DNA from: Gammaproteobacteria bacterium
Lineage (GTDB): Bacteria > Pseudomonadota > Gammaproteobacteria > SZUA-229
Assembly (NCBI GenBank): GCA_016764035.1
Contig: JAESSQ010000036.1
Location: forward strand, 1 to 12,578
Length of the DNA: 12,578 bases
Reading direction: 5' to 3'
Shown: one piece after another, positions 1-7,900 of the stretch
How the letters are laid out: each line of letters starts with the position of its first letter
How positions within the stretch are numbered: position 1 is the stretch's first letter
The notes under the pieces: generated by a model
Database searches by the model: none
Told to the model about the DNA's origin: nothing
The model's input: the letters and a program-made list of their open reading frames with translations, nothing else
Translations under genes and position numbers: made by a program

Positions 1-1039
1 AAAAATGTCCAAGTCACGGGGCACTTTCATTAATGCCCAAACCTATCTTGAGCATTTGGACCCACAATATCTGCGCTACTACCTGGCGGCAAAACTATCC
101 AATGGGGTGGATGATCTGGATCTGAATCTGGATGACTTCACTGCCCGCGTAAATAGCGATCTTGTGGGCAAGGTCGTTAATATTGCCAGTCGTTGCGCCG
201 GTTTCATAACCAAAAAATTTGATAAGCAATTGTCTGCAGAGCTACCCGAACCTGAACTGTATAACGATATCGTCGCTGCCGGCGAGCAGATTGCTGCGTT
301 TTACGAGGCCCGCGAATACAATAAAGCCGTGCGCGAGATTATGGCGCAAGCAGACAAAGCCAATGTTTATATCGATGAGAATAAACCCTGGGTCTTAATC
401 AAGGAAGAAGGTCGTGAAGAGGATGTGCAAAGAATCTGCACCCAGGGACTAAATATGTTCCGTGTTTTGATGACTTACCTAAAACCTATACTGCCAGCAA
501 CCGCAGCAAAGTCAGAGGCCTTTTTAAATACTGAGTTTACCTGGGCAAATGTAGAACAACCATTACTCGCTCACGGTATCAACAAATTCAAACCCTTGCT
601 TACACGCATTGAGAAAGACCAAATCGATGCCATCACTGAAGCTTCCACCGACAATATGACGATAACCGAAAACAAACCCGCCAGCGGCCCACTCGCCGAT
701 TACCCAATTGCTGACGAAATCAGCTTCGACGACTTCGCCAAAATTGATCTACGTATCGCCAAAATTGTAAAAGCCGAACACGTCGAAGGTGCTGACAAGC
801 TTTTACAACTGACTCTCGACCTTGGTGGTGAGAGCAAAAATGTGTTTGCCGGCATAAAGTCTGCCTATAAACCCGAAGACCTGGAAGGAAAACTCACAGT
901 GATGGTGGCAAACTTAGCACCACGTAAAATGCGTTTTGGTTTATCGGAAGGTATGGTTCTAGCAGCAGGGCCTGGTGGTAAAGACTTGTTCATCCTAAAT
1001 CCGGACGATGGCGCGGTTGCTGGCATGAAAGTTAAATAG
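1..1039 (+). CDS. metG: Methionine-tRNA ligase, C-terminal half (5' end outside window)
   Basis: Charges tRNA(Met) with methionine in the cytoplasm. The reading frame is open from base 2: a Lys codon at 2-4 precedes the ATG at 5, giving KMSKS, the class I synthetase catalytic loop. The ATG at 5 is therefore an internal methionine and the N-terminal Rossmann half lies upstream of the window. What remains is about 345 residues: an alpha-helical anticodon-binding domain (the NKPWVLIK stretch near residue 126, counted from that ATG), then a linker and a C-terminal OB-fold tRNA-binding domain (about 239-344; KIDLRIAKI and ANLAPRKMRFGLSEGM are typical). This is the long, dimeric type of MetG, as in E. 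coli. The gene ends at a TAA, 192 bases before rsxA. No frameshift is seen. Confidence 0.97.
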   Translation, partial: KMSKSRGTFINAQTYLEHLDPQYLRYYLAAKLSNGVDDLDLNLDDFTARVNSDLVGKVVNIASRCAGFITKKFDKQLSAELPEPELYNDIVAAGEQIAAFYEAREYNKAVREIMAQADKANVYIDENKPWVLIKEEGREEDVQRICTQGLNMFRVLMTYLKPILPATAAKSEAFLNTEFTWANVEQPLLAHGINKFKPLLTRIEKDQIDAITEASTDNMTITENKPASGPLADYPIADEISFDDFAKIDLRIAKIVKAEHVEGADKLLQLTLDLGGESKNVFAGIKSAYKPEDLEGKLTVMVANLAPRKMRFGLSEGMVLAAGPGGKDLFILNPDDGAVAGMKVK

Positions 1040-1060
1040 ATAAGTTAACGATTAATACCA

Positions 1061-1126
1061 TGTCATCTCGACCAGCAGCAAACATAGGAAACAGAGATAA
1101 CGCAAGCGATAATAACACTCCTTGCG
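1061..1126. repeat. Probable degenerate half of a palindromic intergenic repeat, plus a small hairpin
   Basis: Bases 1061-1072 are identical to the first 12 bases of the complete palindromic repeat at 6563 (TGTCATCTCGAC). About 17 bases further on, the sequence AGGAAACAGAGAT loosely resembles the GGAGAGATCT part of the arm. No matching right arm is found, so this looks like a decayed or partial copy. Just after it, CGCAAG (1101-1106) and CTTGCG (1121-1126) could form a 6-bp hairpin with a 14-base loop. There is no T-tract, so it is not a convincing metG terminator. Confidence 0.4.
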
Positions 1127-1149
1127 AAGTACTTATTTCATTATTAATT

Positions 1150-1177
1150 TTGTTGATTTTATTCACTTTTTTATAAT
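1150..1177 (+). promoter_or_regulatory. Candidate sigma70-type promoter for the rsx operon
   Basis: A perfect -10 hexamer TATAAT (1172-1177) lies 16 bases after TTGTTG (1150-1155), which matches only the first half of the -35 consensus. Transcription would begin near 1184, about 48 bases before the rsxA start, in an AT-rich stretch after metG. The weak -35 leaves room for an activator or moderate constitutive expression. The call rests on pattern match and position only. Confidence 0.45.
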
Positions 1178-1231
1178 AAAGCATCGTCGCTACAGACGTA
1201 ACCTTGGCCAGCAATCTGTTAGAATATCCTG

Positions 1232-1813
1232 ATGACTGAATACGCTCTCATCCTGTTAAGTACCATTTTGGTAAACAACTTCGTTCTGGTTAAATTTCTT
1301 GGCCTGTGCCCGTTCATGGGTGTCTCTCGTAAATTGGAAACAGCCATTGGCATGGCGCTGGCGACAACCTTTGTACTAACACTGTCATCCGTCAGTAGTT
1401 ATCTGGTCAATGAATATATACTCGCGCCGCTAGAACTCGAGTATATGCGAACCATCATGTTCATTTTAGTCATAGCGGTTGTTGTGCAATTTACCGAGAT
1501 GGTGGTGCATAAAACCAGCCCACTGCTCTACAACGTACTGGGAATTTTTCTGCCATTAATCACTACAAACTGTGCCGTACTAGGTGTTGCCCTACTCAAC
1601 ATACAGGAACAACACGGATTTTTACAGTCGCTATTTTACGGTTTTGGCGCAGCCGTTGGTTTTTCGTTAGTACTTATTTTATTTTCTGCACTACGTGAAC
1701 GTATCGCGGTAGCGGATGTACCTGACGTTTTTCAGGGAACATCCATCGCCCTCATTACGGCTGGTATTATGTCGCTGGCTTTTATGGGCTTCGCCGGTCT
1801 CATAAAAATTTAA
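1232..1813 (+). CDS. rsxA: Rnf/Rsx complex membrane subunit A
   Basis: An integral membrane subunit of the Rnf/Rsx ion-translocating oxidoreductase. It has 193 residues, the usual family length, with six hydrophobic segments. Two conserved cysteines are visible: Cys26 in LGLCPFMG and Cys114 in ITTNCAVLG. In the Rnf and Nqr families the paired cysteines of this subunit and its homologue (RsxE here) hold an iron-sulfur cluster in the membrane core, linking cytoplasmic and periplasmic electron carriers. This is the first gene of a tightly packed six-gene operon; rsxB begins 9 bases after its stop. The ATG at 1232 is supported by the typical MTEYALILLS start, although no good Shine-Dalgarno sequence is seen. 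It is homologous to RsxE downstream, an old duplication within the operon. Confidence 0.97.
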   Translation: MTEYALILLSTILVNNFVLVKFLGLCPFMGVSRKLETAIGMALATTFVLTLSSVSSYLVNEYILAPLELEYMRTIMFILVIAVVVQFTEMVVHKTSPLLYNVLGIFLPLITTNCAVLGVALLNIQEQHGFLQSLFYGFGAAVGFSLVLILFSALRERIAVADVPDVFQGTSIALITAGIMSLAFMGFAGLIKI

Positions 1814-1822
1814 TTAGCTCCT

Positions 1823-2383
1823 ATGTTTACAGTAATAATCACACTTGCTGTCATCGCCGTGATATTTGGCTTAATTCTGGCTTACTCTGCGATACGGTTT
1901 AAGGTTGAAGGCGACCCAGTGGTCGATAAAATTGACGCGCTGCTGCCGCAAACACAATGCGGTCAATGTACCTACGTTGGTTGTCGCCCCAACGCCGAAG
2001 CCATGGCAAAAGGCGAAGCCGATATCAACCAATGTCCACCAGGTGGTGAAGCTACTATCATCGCACTAGCGGATTTACTCGATGTTGAGGTTAAACCGTT
2101 AAATGCCGAACATGGTGAAATAAAAAGCTTACCAACTATCGTTCGTATTGACGAGCAAACCTGTATCGGTTGCACACTGTGCATTCAAGCTTGCCCGGTC
2201 GACGCCATCTTAGGCGCGGCCAAACAAATGCACACCATTATTGAGTCGGAATGTACCGGTTGCGATTTGTGCATACCACCATGCCCGGTTGACTGTATTC
2301 ATATTTTCGAAGTAGAGCCAACCATTCGCAACTGGACCGTCGAACTACCGGATGCTGGCAAGGCTGCACCCAATGCCATTTAA
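1823..2383 (+). CDS. rsxB: Rnf/Rsx complex iron-sulfur subunit B
   Basis: A ferredoxin-like electron carrier of the Rnf complex on the cytoplasmic face. It has 186 residues: an N-terminal membrane helix (about 3-22), an Fe-S domain with Cys46, Cys49, Cys54 and Cys71 (the arrangement typical of RnfB), and a double 4Fe-4S ferredoxin domain with Cys114/117/120/124 and Cys144/147/150/154. Each ferredoxin motif has the CxxCxxCxxxCP form. The extra Cys158 in PVDCI is seen but has no assigned role. The family passes electrons between RnfC and soluble ferredoxin or the membrane subunits. A 69-base gap before rsxC is the longest spacing inside the operon. The start has a poor ribosome site, so coupling to rsxA is likely. 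Confidence 0.97.
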   Translation: MFTVIITLAVIAVIFGLILAYSAIRFKVEGDPVVDKIDALLPQTQCGQCTYVGCRPNAEAMAKGEADINQCPPGGEATIIALADLLDVEVKPLNAEHGEIKSLPTIVRIDEQTCIGCTLCIQACPVDAILGAAKQMHTIIESECTGCDLCIPPCPVDCIHIFEVEPTIRNWTVELPDAGKAAPNAI

Positions 2384-2452
2384 TAGAAACAAATTAATAC
2401 AACGACTTAAAACAAACATATTTGATACAGGCTCTCTTTAAATAATTAGTTG

Positions 2453-4066
2453 ATGAACCAGACGCCAGAAAAATCCGAAGCTATAACACTATCAACGTTT
2501 GATGGTGGCTTAAAGCTGTCTGAAAATAAACACCTGTCAACGACGTCCGGCATTTCTACACTGCCACCATGCAAACAATACATCCTTCCCCTGCAACAGC
2601 ATATCGGCGTCATTAGTCAGGCACTGGTTAAACCTGGTGATAAAGTATTAAAAGGACAGATGCTGGCGAAACCAAACCACCTGATCAGCGCAGCGATACA
2701 TTCACCTGTATCAGGTACAGTTGCCCGCATCGAACAACATGCGGTACCGCATGCATCAGGCTTACCCGATCAGTGCATCATTATCGACAACGATTTTAAC
2801 GATGAATGGGTACCGCGACAGCCACTGGCAGATGAATACATCAATACCGACGCATCCGATCTACGTGACATTATTCGCGATTCTGGCATCGTCGGTTTAG
2901 GTGGCGCCACGTTTCCATCCGCCGTCAAACAAACAGAAAAAAAACTTAAAACATTAATCATTAACGGTATTGAGTGCGAACCCTACATTACCTGTGATGA
3001 TGTACTGATGCGTCAATTTGCAGAACAGGTTGTTAGCGGCATTAGCATAATCAAACACATCATTAATGTAGAACAGTGCATCATTGCTATTGAAGACAAT
3101 AAGCCAGAAGCGATAAAAGCTATGCAGCTGGCCATAGATAAAAAAAGCGATGATGCCTTTCGCATTCAAACCGTACCCACACTTTACCCCAGTGGCGGCG
3201 AAAAGCAGCTAATAAAAATTCTTACCGGTAAGGAAGTCCCCTCGCACTGCTACCCTGCTGATATCGATGTGTTATGCCATAACGTTGCAACCGCTTATGC
3301 GATACATCGTACGATTTATTTTGCCGAACCACTTATCTCACGTATTACGACCATAACCGGCCAAGGTGTTGTCCAGCCACAAAACATCGCCGTGTTAATC
3401 GGCACACCGATGCAGTCATGTATAGAACACTGCGGCGGTTACACCAAGAACAGCGATGAGCTAATTATGGGTGGCCCGATGATGGGCTTTTCACTCGAAT
3501 CTGACGCATTACCCATTGTAAAAGCAACTAACTGTTTGCTGGTAACAGCCAAGGATGAAAACCCAGAAAAACAAACGCACCTGCCATGCATCCGCTGCGG
3601 CAAATGCGTTGATGTCTGTCCGGTACGATTATTACCGCAGCAGTTATACTGGTATGCCAGCAGCAAAAACGCAGAAAGACTTCTGGAACATAACTTATTT
3701 GATTGCATCGAATGTGGCTGCTGTGCTTATGTCTGCCCTAGTGATATTCCACTGGTACAATATTATCGTCATGCCAAAACAACCTATGTACAACAAGAAC
3801 GTGAACGCAAGTTATCCGACATCGCACGTCAACGTCACGAAGCACATCAGTTACGAGTAGAAAAACAAAAACAGGAGCGCGAAGAACGTTTACGTAAAAA
3901 ACGTGAGATGTTAAAAAACAAAGCCACAGATAAAAAAACTACCGGTGGCAAAACCAATAAAGATGCAAAACAGTCTGCCATTACAGAAGCTATCGCGCGC
4001 GCTAAAGCGAAAAAAGCTGAGCGTCTAAAAGAAAGTGAAACTAAATCAGAAAAGAAAGAATCATAA
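2453..4066 (+). CDS. rsxC: Rnf/Rsx complex NADH-side subunit C
   Basis: A peripheral cytoplasmic subunit, the NADH-dehydrogenase-like FMN and Fe-S entry point of the Rnf complex. Starting at the ATG (2453) it has 537 residues; a TTG one codon upstream is possible but less likely. Order of parts: a barrel-sandwich (biotinyl-like) N-terminal region with LVKPGDKVLKGQ, the nucleotide/FMN-binding region with GLGGATFPSAVK and INGIECEPYITCDD (about 147-190), an SLBB-like region, then two 4Fe-4S motifs at Cys379/382/385/389 and Cys418/421/424/428. Residues after about 440 form a highly charged Lys/Arg/Glu tail, probably coiled. E. coli RsxC has a much longer repetitive tail, so this is a short-tail form. 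The stop is 2 bases before rsxD. No clear Shine-Dalgarno sequence precedes the start. Confidence 0.96.
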   Translation: MNQTPEKSEAITLSTFDGGLKLSENKHLSTTSGISTLPPCKQYILPLQQHIGVISQALVKPGDKVLKGQMLAKPNHLISAAIHSPVSGTVARIEQHAVPHASGLPDQCIIIDNDFNDEWVPRQPLADEYINTDASDLRDIIRDSGIVGLGGATFPSAVKQTEKKLKTLIINGIECEPYITCDDVLMRQFAEQVVSGISIIKHIINVEQCIIAIEDNKPEAIKAMQLAIDKKSDDAFRIQTVPTLYPSGGEKQLIKILTGKEVPSHCYPADIDVLCHNVATAYAIHRTIYFAEPLISRITTITGQGVVQPQNIAVLIGTPMQSCIEHCGGYTKNSDELIMGGPMMGFSLESDALPIVKATNCLLVTAKDENPEKQTHLPCIRCGKCVDVCPVRLLPQQLYWYASSKNAERLLEHNLFDCIECGCCAYVCPSDIPLVQYYRHAKTTYVQQERERKLSDIARQRHEAHQLRVEKQKQEREERLRKKREMLKNKATDKKTTGGKTNKDAKQSAITEAIARAKAKKAERLKESETKSEKKES

Positions 4067-4068
4067 CC

Positions 4069-5127
4069 ATGTTATTTAGACGTACACCATCACCCCATAT
4101 AAAACAAAGCCTCAGTGTTCATGACATGATGTTCATGGTCATCTACGCCTTAATACCAGGCGCACTGGTCTCCATCTACTTCTTTGGCTGGGGCGTTTTA
4201 TTCAATCTGCTTATTGCTATCAGTGTATGCCTGCTAACAGAAGCAGCCATATTAAAAATGCGCAAACGTGAAATAAATAACACATTACTAGATGGCAGCG
4301 CACTCCTTACGGCTTGCCTGTTGGCCCTAGCATTACCCGCTCTCGCACCCTGGTGGCTAACGGCCATCGCATCAATATTTGCCATTGCAGTTGCCAAACA
4401 TTTATATGGTGGTCTGGGTTTTAATCCATTTAATCCTGCCATGGTAGGTTATATCGTAGTGATGATATCGTTTCCACTCGAGATGACACTGTGGACAACA
4501 CCTTTAGGTGTCGGTGATGGTTGGCCTGATTTCATGACAACGTTTAACTGGGTTTTTCTAGGTGCACTACCTGCTAGCGAGACCATCGACAGCATTTCGA
4601 TGGCAACACCGATAGATCTGATAAAAACGCAACTCAATCAGCTGCACGATATTACAGAAACACGAAACAGTGCAGAATACAGCGTTTTATTCTCTGGTCT
4701 AAGTGGCACCGGCTGGCAATGGATCAACCTCGCATTTCTGGCCGGTGGTATTTGGTTGGTTAAAAAAGGTATTGCCGACTGGCGCATCCCTACGGCATTC
4801 CTTATCAGCTTAGTCATTATTTCCAATATTTTTGCGGTGGCGGATTATTCATCTAACAGCTCATCACTGTTTCATGTGTTCAGCGGCGGCACCATGTTGT
4901 GTGCTTTTTTTATTGCTACCGATCCAGTAACCGCAAGTACCACACCCAAAGGACGTTGGATTTATGGCGCCAGTATCGGCGCGTTGGTTTACATTATCAG
5001 AAGCTGGGGCGGTTACCCAGACGGCATTGCCTTTGCTGTTGTATTAATGAACATAGCTGCTCCACTGATTGACTATTACACACAACCTAAAGTATACGGC
5101 GACCCCGACATTAAAAGGGATGAGTAG
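4069..5127 (+). CDS. rsxD: Rnf/Rsx complex membrane subunit D (covalent FMN)
   Basis: A multi-helix inner-membrane subunit, 352 residues, the usual family length and homologous to NqrB. The N-terminal region has the family pattern LLDGSALLTACLLALALP (about 73-90) and FGFNPFNPAMVGY-like sequence (GLGFNPFNPAMVGY, about 115-128). The covalent FMN is expected on a threonine in an S-x-A-T motif; SMAT (177-180) followed by PID fits, making Thr180 the likely attachment site. In the family this subunit is thought to form part of the ion path. It lies 2 bases after rsxC and 29 bases before rsxG. A 7-bp inverted repeat spans its stop codon. Confidence 0.96.
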   Translation: MLFRRTPSPHIKQSLSVHDMMFMVIYALIPGALVSIYFFGWGVLFNLLIAISVCLLTEAAILKMRKREINNTLLDGSALLTACLLALALPALAPWWLTAIASIFAIAVAKHLYGGLGFNPFNPAMVGYIVVMISFPLEMTLWTTPLGVGDGWPDFMTTFNWVFLGALPASETIDSISMATPIDLIKTQLNQLHDITETRNSAEYSVLFSGLSGTGWQWINLAFLAGGIWLVKKGIADWRIPTAFLISLVIISNIFAVADYSSNSSSLFHVFSGGTMLCAFFIATDPVTASTTPKGRWIYGASIGALVYIIRSWGGYPDGIAFAVVLMNIAAPLIDYYTQPKVYGDPDIKRDE

Positions 5128-5144
5128 CGGCCATTAGCGCTACT
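5123..5144 (+). promoter_or_regulatory. Hairpin spanning the rsxD stop codon, inside the operon
   Basis: AGTAGCG (5123-5129) and CGCTACT (5138-5144) are exact inverted copies with an 8-base loop. The rsxD stop TAG (5125-5127) lies in the left arm and rsxG starts 12 bases after the right arm. There is no T-tract, so it is not an intrinsic terminator. It could affect mRNA stability or the relative translation of rsxD and rsxG. The structure is seen in sequence; any function is inference. Confidence 0.4.
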
Positions 5145-5156
5145 GCAAAAATAACC

Positions 5157-5855
5157 ATGACAGACTTTTTCGCAAACAAAAAAACAATCGTAATCACCGC
5201 ACTATTACTTATGGTGTTTGCTGCAGCGGGTGCTGCTTTAGTAGGTTTAACCTTTGATCAAACCATCGATGACATTAAATACAACGAAAAACTCACCTTG
5301 CTACGAAAATTAAATAACATCATCCCTGCAGAGTCGTATAACAACGATTTATTACTCGACACGTTAATCATCCCAGCCAATGGTTTACTTGGCACCAAAG
5401 AAAACACGCTTGCCTATCGAGCACGTAACAACGGTAGCAATATTGCCGTGGTCTATTCCAGTGTTGCCCCCAGTGGTTACAACGGGCCCATTTATTTATT
5501 GATTGGTGTCAACGCCAATGGCACTTTAGCGGGTGTCAGGGTTGTCAAGCATCGAGAAACACCAGGCCTCGGCGACGCAGTGAGCATTACCCATTCCAAC
5601 TGGATACTGGACTTTGATAACAAGTCACTTAACAACCCGAAACCAAAACAATGGAAAGTTATACGCGATGGCGGTGTTTTTGACCAATTCACCGGTGCCA
5701 CGATTACCCCACGTGCAGTAGTGAATGCTGTGCATGATGCTTTGTTATACTTTGAAAAGAATCAGCGTACATTATTTAGCCAAGACATCACTGACAGCAT
5801 CACGGATACTAAGAAACAAACCCATACACAAGCAAACAAAGCCGAACCATCATGA
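5157..5855 (+). CDS. rsxG: Rnf/Rsx complex periplasmic FMN subunit G
   Basis: A single-pass membrane protein with a periplasmic FMN-binding domain, 232 residues. The N-terminal anchor is about residues 10-31. The FMN domain shows the family signature HRETPGLGD (132-140) and the flavinylation motif TGAT (179-182), where Thr182 is expected to carry FMN through a phosphoester bond; such sites are filled by the flavin transferase ApbE in known systems (apbE is not in this window). The polar C-terminal tail (about 205-232) is variable in the family. The stop overlaps the rsxE start by 4 bases (ATGA), indicating translational coupling. No strong ribosome site is seen before the ATG. Confidence 0.96.
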   Translation: MTDFFANKKTIVITALLLMVFAAAGAALVGLTFDQTIDDIKYNEKLTLLRKLNNIIPAESYNNDLLLDTLIIPANGLLGTKENTLAYRARNNGSNIAVVYSSVAPSGYNGPIYLLIGVNANGTLAGVRVVKHRETPGLGDAVSITHSNWILDFDNKSLNNPKPKQWKVIRDGGVFDQFTGATITPRAVVNAVHDALLYFEKNQRTLFSQDITDSITDTKKQTHTQANKAEPS

Positions 5856-6547
5856 CAGACAACGCACCCAATCAACAACTGGCTATAAGTAAAACCGGAC
5901 TATGGACAAACAATGTCGCGTTGGTTCAGCTGCTAGGCTTATGCCCATTGCTCGCTGTTACCGGTACCGTTATCAACGGTCTTGGTTTAGGTATTGCCAC
6001 CCTGTTAACCTTGGTCTTATCCAACAGTATCGTGTCACTGATACGCCCATGGTTAAAATCTGAAATACGTATTCCAATCTTTGTATTAATCATTGCGTCG
6101 ATTGTTACTACAATTGAACTCGTCATGAACGCATGGTTTCACGAACTCTATCTGGTGTTAGGTATATTTATTCCATTAATCGTTACCAACTGCGCGATTA
6201 TTGCGCGCGCTGAAGCCTTTGCTTCTAAAAATAATTTAGTAGATTCAGCACTCGATGGTTTCATGATGGGGCTAGGCTTTGCACTGGTTTTAGTGGTTCT
6301 CGGTGCGCTGCGCGAAATTATTGGCTTTGGCACGTTATTGGCGAATGCGCAGTTGATGTTTGGTAGTGTCGGCGAATCGATGACGATAACCCTTAGTGAT
6401 AGCTACCCGGGTTTTCTACTCGCCGTTTTACCACCGGGTGCATTTATTGGCCTGGGTTTACTCATCGCGCTTAAGAACATAATTGATAAACATCAGGTTG
6501 CAAAACAGATAATAAAAATTCAAGATGTAGCACCCGCAACAAATTAA
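5852..6547 (+). CDS. rsxE: Rnf/Rsx complex membrane subunit E
   Basis: An integral membrane subunit with six predicted helices, 231 residues, homologous to RsxA and NqrD. Cys31 in LLGLCPLLAV and Cys114 in IVTNCAIIAR match the two cluster-binding cysteines of RsxA, so both partners for the membrane Fe-S cluster are present in this operon. The start overlaps the rsxG stop by 4 bases. It is the last rsx gene; a strong palindromic repeat lies between it and nth and may reduce read-through or stabilise the upstream mRNA. Confidence 0.97.
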   Translation: MTDNAPNQQLAISKTGLWTNNVALVQLLGLCPLLAVTGTVINGLGLGIATLLTLVLSNSIVSLIRPWLKSEIRIPIFVLIIASIVTTIELVMNAWFHELYLVLGIFIPLIVTNCAIIARAEAFASKNNLVDSALDGFMMGLGFALVLVVLGALREIIGFGTLLANAQLMFGSVGESMTITLSDSYPGFLLAVLPPGAFIGLGLLIALKNIIDKHQVAKQIIKIQDVAPATN

Positions 6548-6562
6548 CAACCCGACTACCCA

Positions 6563-6627
6563 TGTCATCTCGACGCAGGAGAGATCTAACACACCTGAAC
6601 CAAGATTTCTCCTGCGTCGAGATGACA
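6563..6627. repeat. Palindromic intergenic repeat (MITE/REP-like), complete copy
   Basis: The left arm (6563-6587) and right arm (6603-6627) are inverted copies of 25 bases with only one mismatch, separated by 15 bases. The arms begin TGTCATCTCGACG. A related but diverged palindrome lies at 12512-12578 and a partial copy near 1061. Near-perfect arms, recurrence and a strictly intergenic position fit a small non-autonomous mobile repeat or a REP-type element. As RNA it would form a very stable hairpin between rsxE and nth. It has no T-tract, so classical termination is not expected. Confidence 0.85.
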
Positions 6628-6649
6628 GATGAAAAAATCTATAAAGCTC

Positions 6650-7282
6650 ATGAATAAAACCAAACGTTTTGAAATTTTTTCACGCTTACAAAACGATAAC
6701 CCGCATCCAACAACCGAGCTAAACTATAGCTCCACCTTTGAATTATTAATCGCTGTTATCTTGTCCGCGCAGGCAACCGACAAAGGCGTGAACATCGCCA
6801 CCACAAAACTGTACGCCGTTGCCAATACACCAGAAACCATTTTTAATCTTGGCGAGACAGGTTTAAAAACATACATTAAAACCATTGGTCTGTTTAACAC
6901 CAAAGGTAAAAACATCATCAAAACCTGCAAAATATTGATGGATGAACATAACAGCACGGTACCTGATGATCAGCAAAAACTGGAAGCCCTACCCGGTGTC
7001 GGCAGAAAAACGGCCAATGTGGTGCGCAATACGGCCTTCGGCCATCCAACCATGGCTGTCGATACGCATATATTTCGTGTTTCTAATCGCACCAAAATTG
7101 CACCTGGAAAAAACGTACTGGAGGTCGAGAAAAAACTCGTTAAATTCATCCCCAAGGAGTTTTTAGTGGATGCGCATCACTGGTTAATACTGCTAGGCAG
7201 GTACACCTGTATCGCACGTAAACCTAGATGTGGTTCCTGCCTGATTGAAGACTTATGTGAATTTAAAAATAAAGTGGAGTAA
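6650..7282 (+). CDS. nth: Endonuclease III (DNA glycosylase/AP lyase)
   Basis: A base-excision repair enzyme that removes oxidised pyrimidines and cleaves the abasic strand. From the ATG at 6650 it has 210 residues and aligns without gaps to E. coli Nth as I recall it: the helix-hairpin-helix LPGVGRKTANVV carries the catalytic Lys120, Asp138 lies in AVDTHIFRV, and the 4Fe-4S cluster cysteines are Cys187, Cys194, Cys197 and Cys203. An in-frame ATG at 6629 would add seven residues (MKKSIKL), but it abuts the repeat arm and the family starts with MNK-KR, so 6650 is preferred. The linkage rsxE-nth is conserved in many Gammaproteobacteria. The last codons contain the GGAG ribosome site of the next gene. 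Confidence 0.97.
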   Translation: MNKTKRFEIFSRLQNDNPHPTTELNYSSTFELLIAVILSAQATDKGVNIATTKLYAVANTPETIFNLGETGLKTYIKTIGLFNTKGKNIIKTCKILMDEHNSTVPDDQQKLEALPGVGRKTANVVRNTAFGHPTMAVDTHIFRVSNRTKIAPGKNVLEVEKKLVKFIPKEFLVDAHHWLILLGRYTCIARKPRCGSCLIEDLCEFKNKVE

Positions 7283-7288
7283 CACAGC

Positions 7289-7720
7289 ATGCTCGGGAAT
7301 AACAGAAACGAATTACGTCAGGTATACCTCAACTGCTGGCAATTAAAGAATAACAATTTACCTATGGACCCCATGCAGGAAGTTGTCGCAACCATCGTTA
7401 AGTTACACCCTGAATATCACCCGCTACTAGAAAACGAAGAAATTGTGGATAAAGATTTCTCTGCCGATACTGGCGAAAGCAATCCATTCCTGCACATGAG
7501 TATGCATATAGCCCTGCACGAACAGATAAGCACTGATCGCCCCAAAGGAATAAATGATTGTTACCAGAAACTTTGTATCTTGCATGGCGGCCCACATGAT
7601 GCAGAGCACGAAATGATGGAATGTTTAGGTGAAGCTCTTTGGCAGGCGCAACGCGATCAAACGATACCTGATGAAACAAAATATATCGCTTGCCTGAATA
7701 AATTAACAGCCAATAAATAA
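7289..7720 (+). CDS. DUF1841 family protein
   Basis: A small cytoplasmic protein of unknown function, 143 residues, with no signal peptide or membrane segment. It has the family features as I know them: an N-terminal NRNELRQVYLNCW region, a LHPEYHPLLEN motif, a central NPFLHMSMHIALHEQ motif with the following TDRPKGI, and a C-terminal helix with EHEMMECLGEALWQAQRD. The His-rich centre and the HxxxE-type spacing suggest possible metal binding, but this is only a guess. It starts 6 bases after nth and has a good ribosome site (GGAG, 7276-7279) inside the end of nth, so the two are probably co-transcribed. DUF1841 genes often lie next to nth in related bacteria. Confidence 0.88.
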   Translation: MLGNNRNELRQVYLNCWQLKNNNLPMDPMQEVVATIVKLHPEYHPLLENEEIVDKDFSADTGESNPFLHMSMHIALHEQISTDRPKGINDCYQKLCILHGGPHDAEHEMMECLGEALWQAQRDQTIPDETKYIACLNKLTANK

Positions 7721-7731
7721 CTGTTAAAATT

Positions 7732-7752
7732 TGTGAATTCACTCACATTTTT
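7732..7752 (+). terminator. Weak candidate terminator after the DUF1841 gene
   Basis: TGTGA (7732-7736) and TCACA (7743-7747) can pair around a 6-base loop, followed by five T residues (7748-7752). The 5-bp, AT-rich stem is weak. It overlaps the perfect palindrome GTGAATTCAC (7733-7742), which could instead be a protein-binding site. Its position 12 bases after the last gene of the rsx-nth block supports an end of transcript. Confidence 0.35.
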
Positions 7753-7821
7753 ATAAAAAATTATCATCAAACAAAAAATTTCTATTTCTCATGTGAACTA
7801 TCAAAAAAACGCATTGTCTTT

Positions 7822-7867
7822 GGTTACGAGAACATTGTAGACTCGGTTACCTTTTTCAGGTAGCACC
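7822..7867 (+). promoter_or_regulatory. Possible control region of hvfA (direct repeat and hairpin)
   Basis: The 180-base gap 7721-7900 has no gene. GGTTAC occurs at 7822-7827 and again at 7845-7850, 23 bases apart, about two helix turns. The second copy runs into a hairpin: TACCT (7848-7852), loop TTTTC, AGGTA (7858-7862), with GGT (7845-7847) and ACC (7865-7867) able to extend it past a 2-base bulge. No convincing sigma70 promoter was found, so an alternative (for example ECF) sigma factor is possible. Related copper RiPP loci are under ECF sigma control in some bacteria. Function here is inference. Confidence 0.3.
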
Positions 7868-7900
7868 CATTACGAACAAATTTTATCGGAGAATATTTTA

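Noticed and set aside
1032..1214. A 60-codon minus-strand frame between metG and rsxA
   Set aside because: It covers the likely rsx promoter and a repeat remnant, overlaps the end of metG, and its product shows no recognisable domain.
2422..2448. TTGATA followed by TAATTA before rsxC as an internal promoter
   Set aside because: The spacer is only 15 bases, the -10 is poor, and transcription would begin at or after the rsxC start codon.
2450..2452. TTG as the rsxC start codon
   Set aside because: An ATG follows immediately at 2453, and neither has a better ribosome site, so ATG is the simpler choice.
6629..6649. Upstream ATG of nth as the true start
   Set aside because: The extra seven residues do not match the family, and the start at 6650 aligns with E. 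coli Nth so that all catalytic residues have the same numbers.
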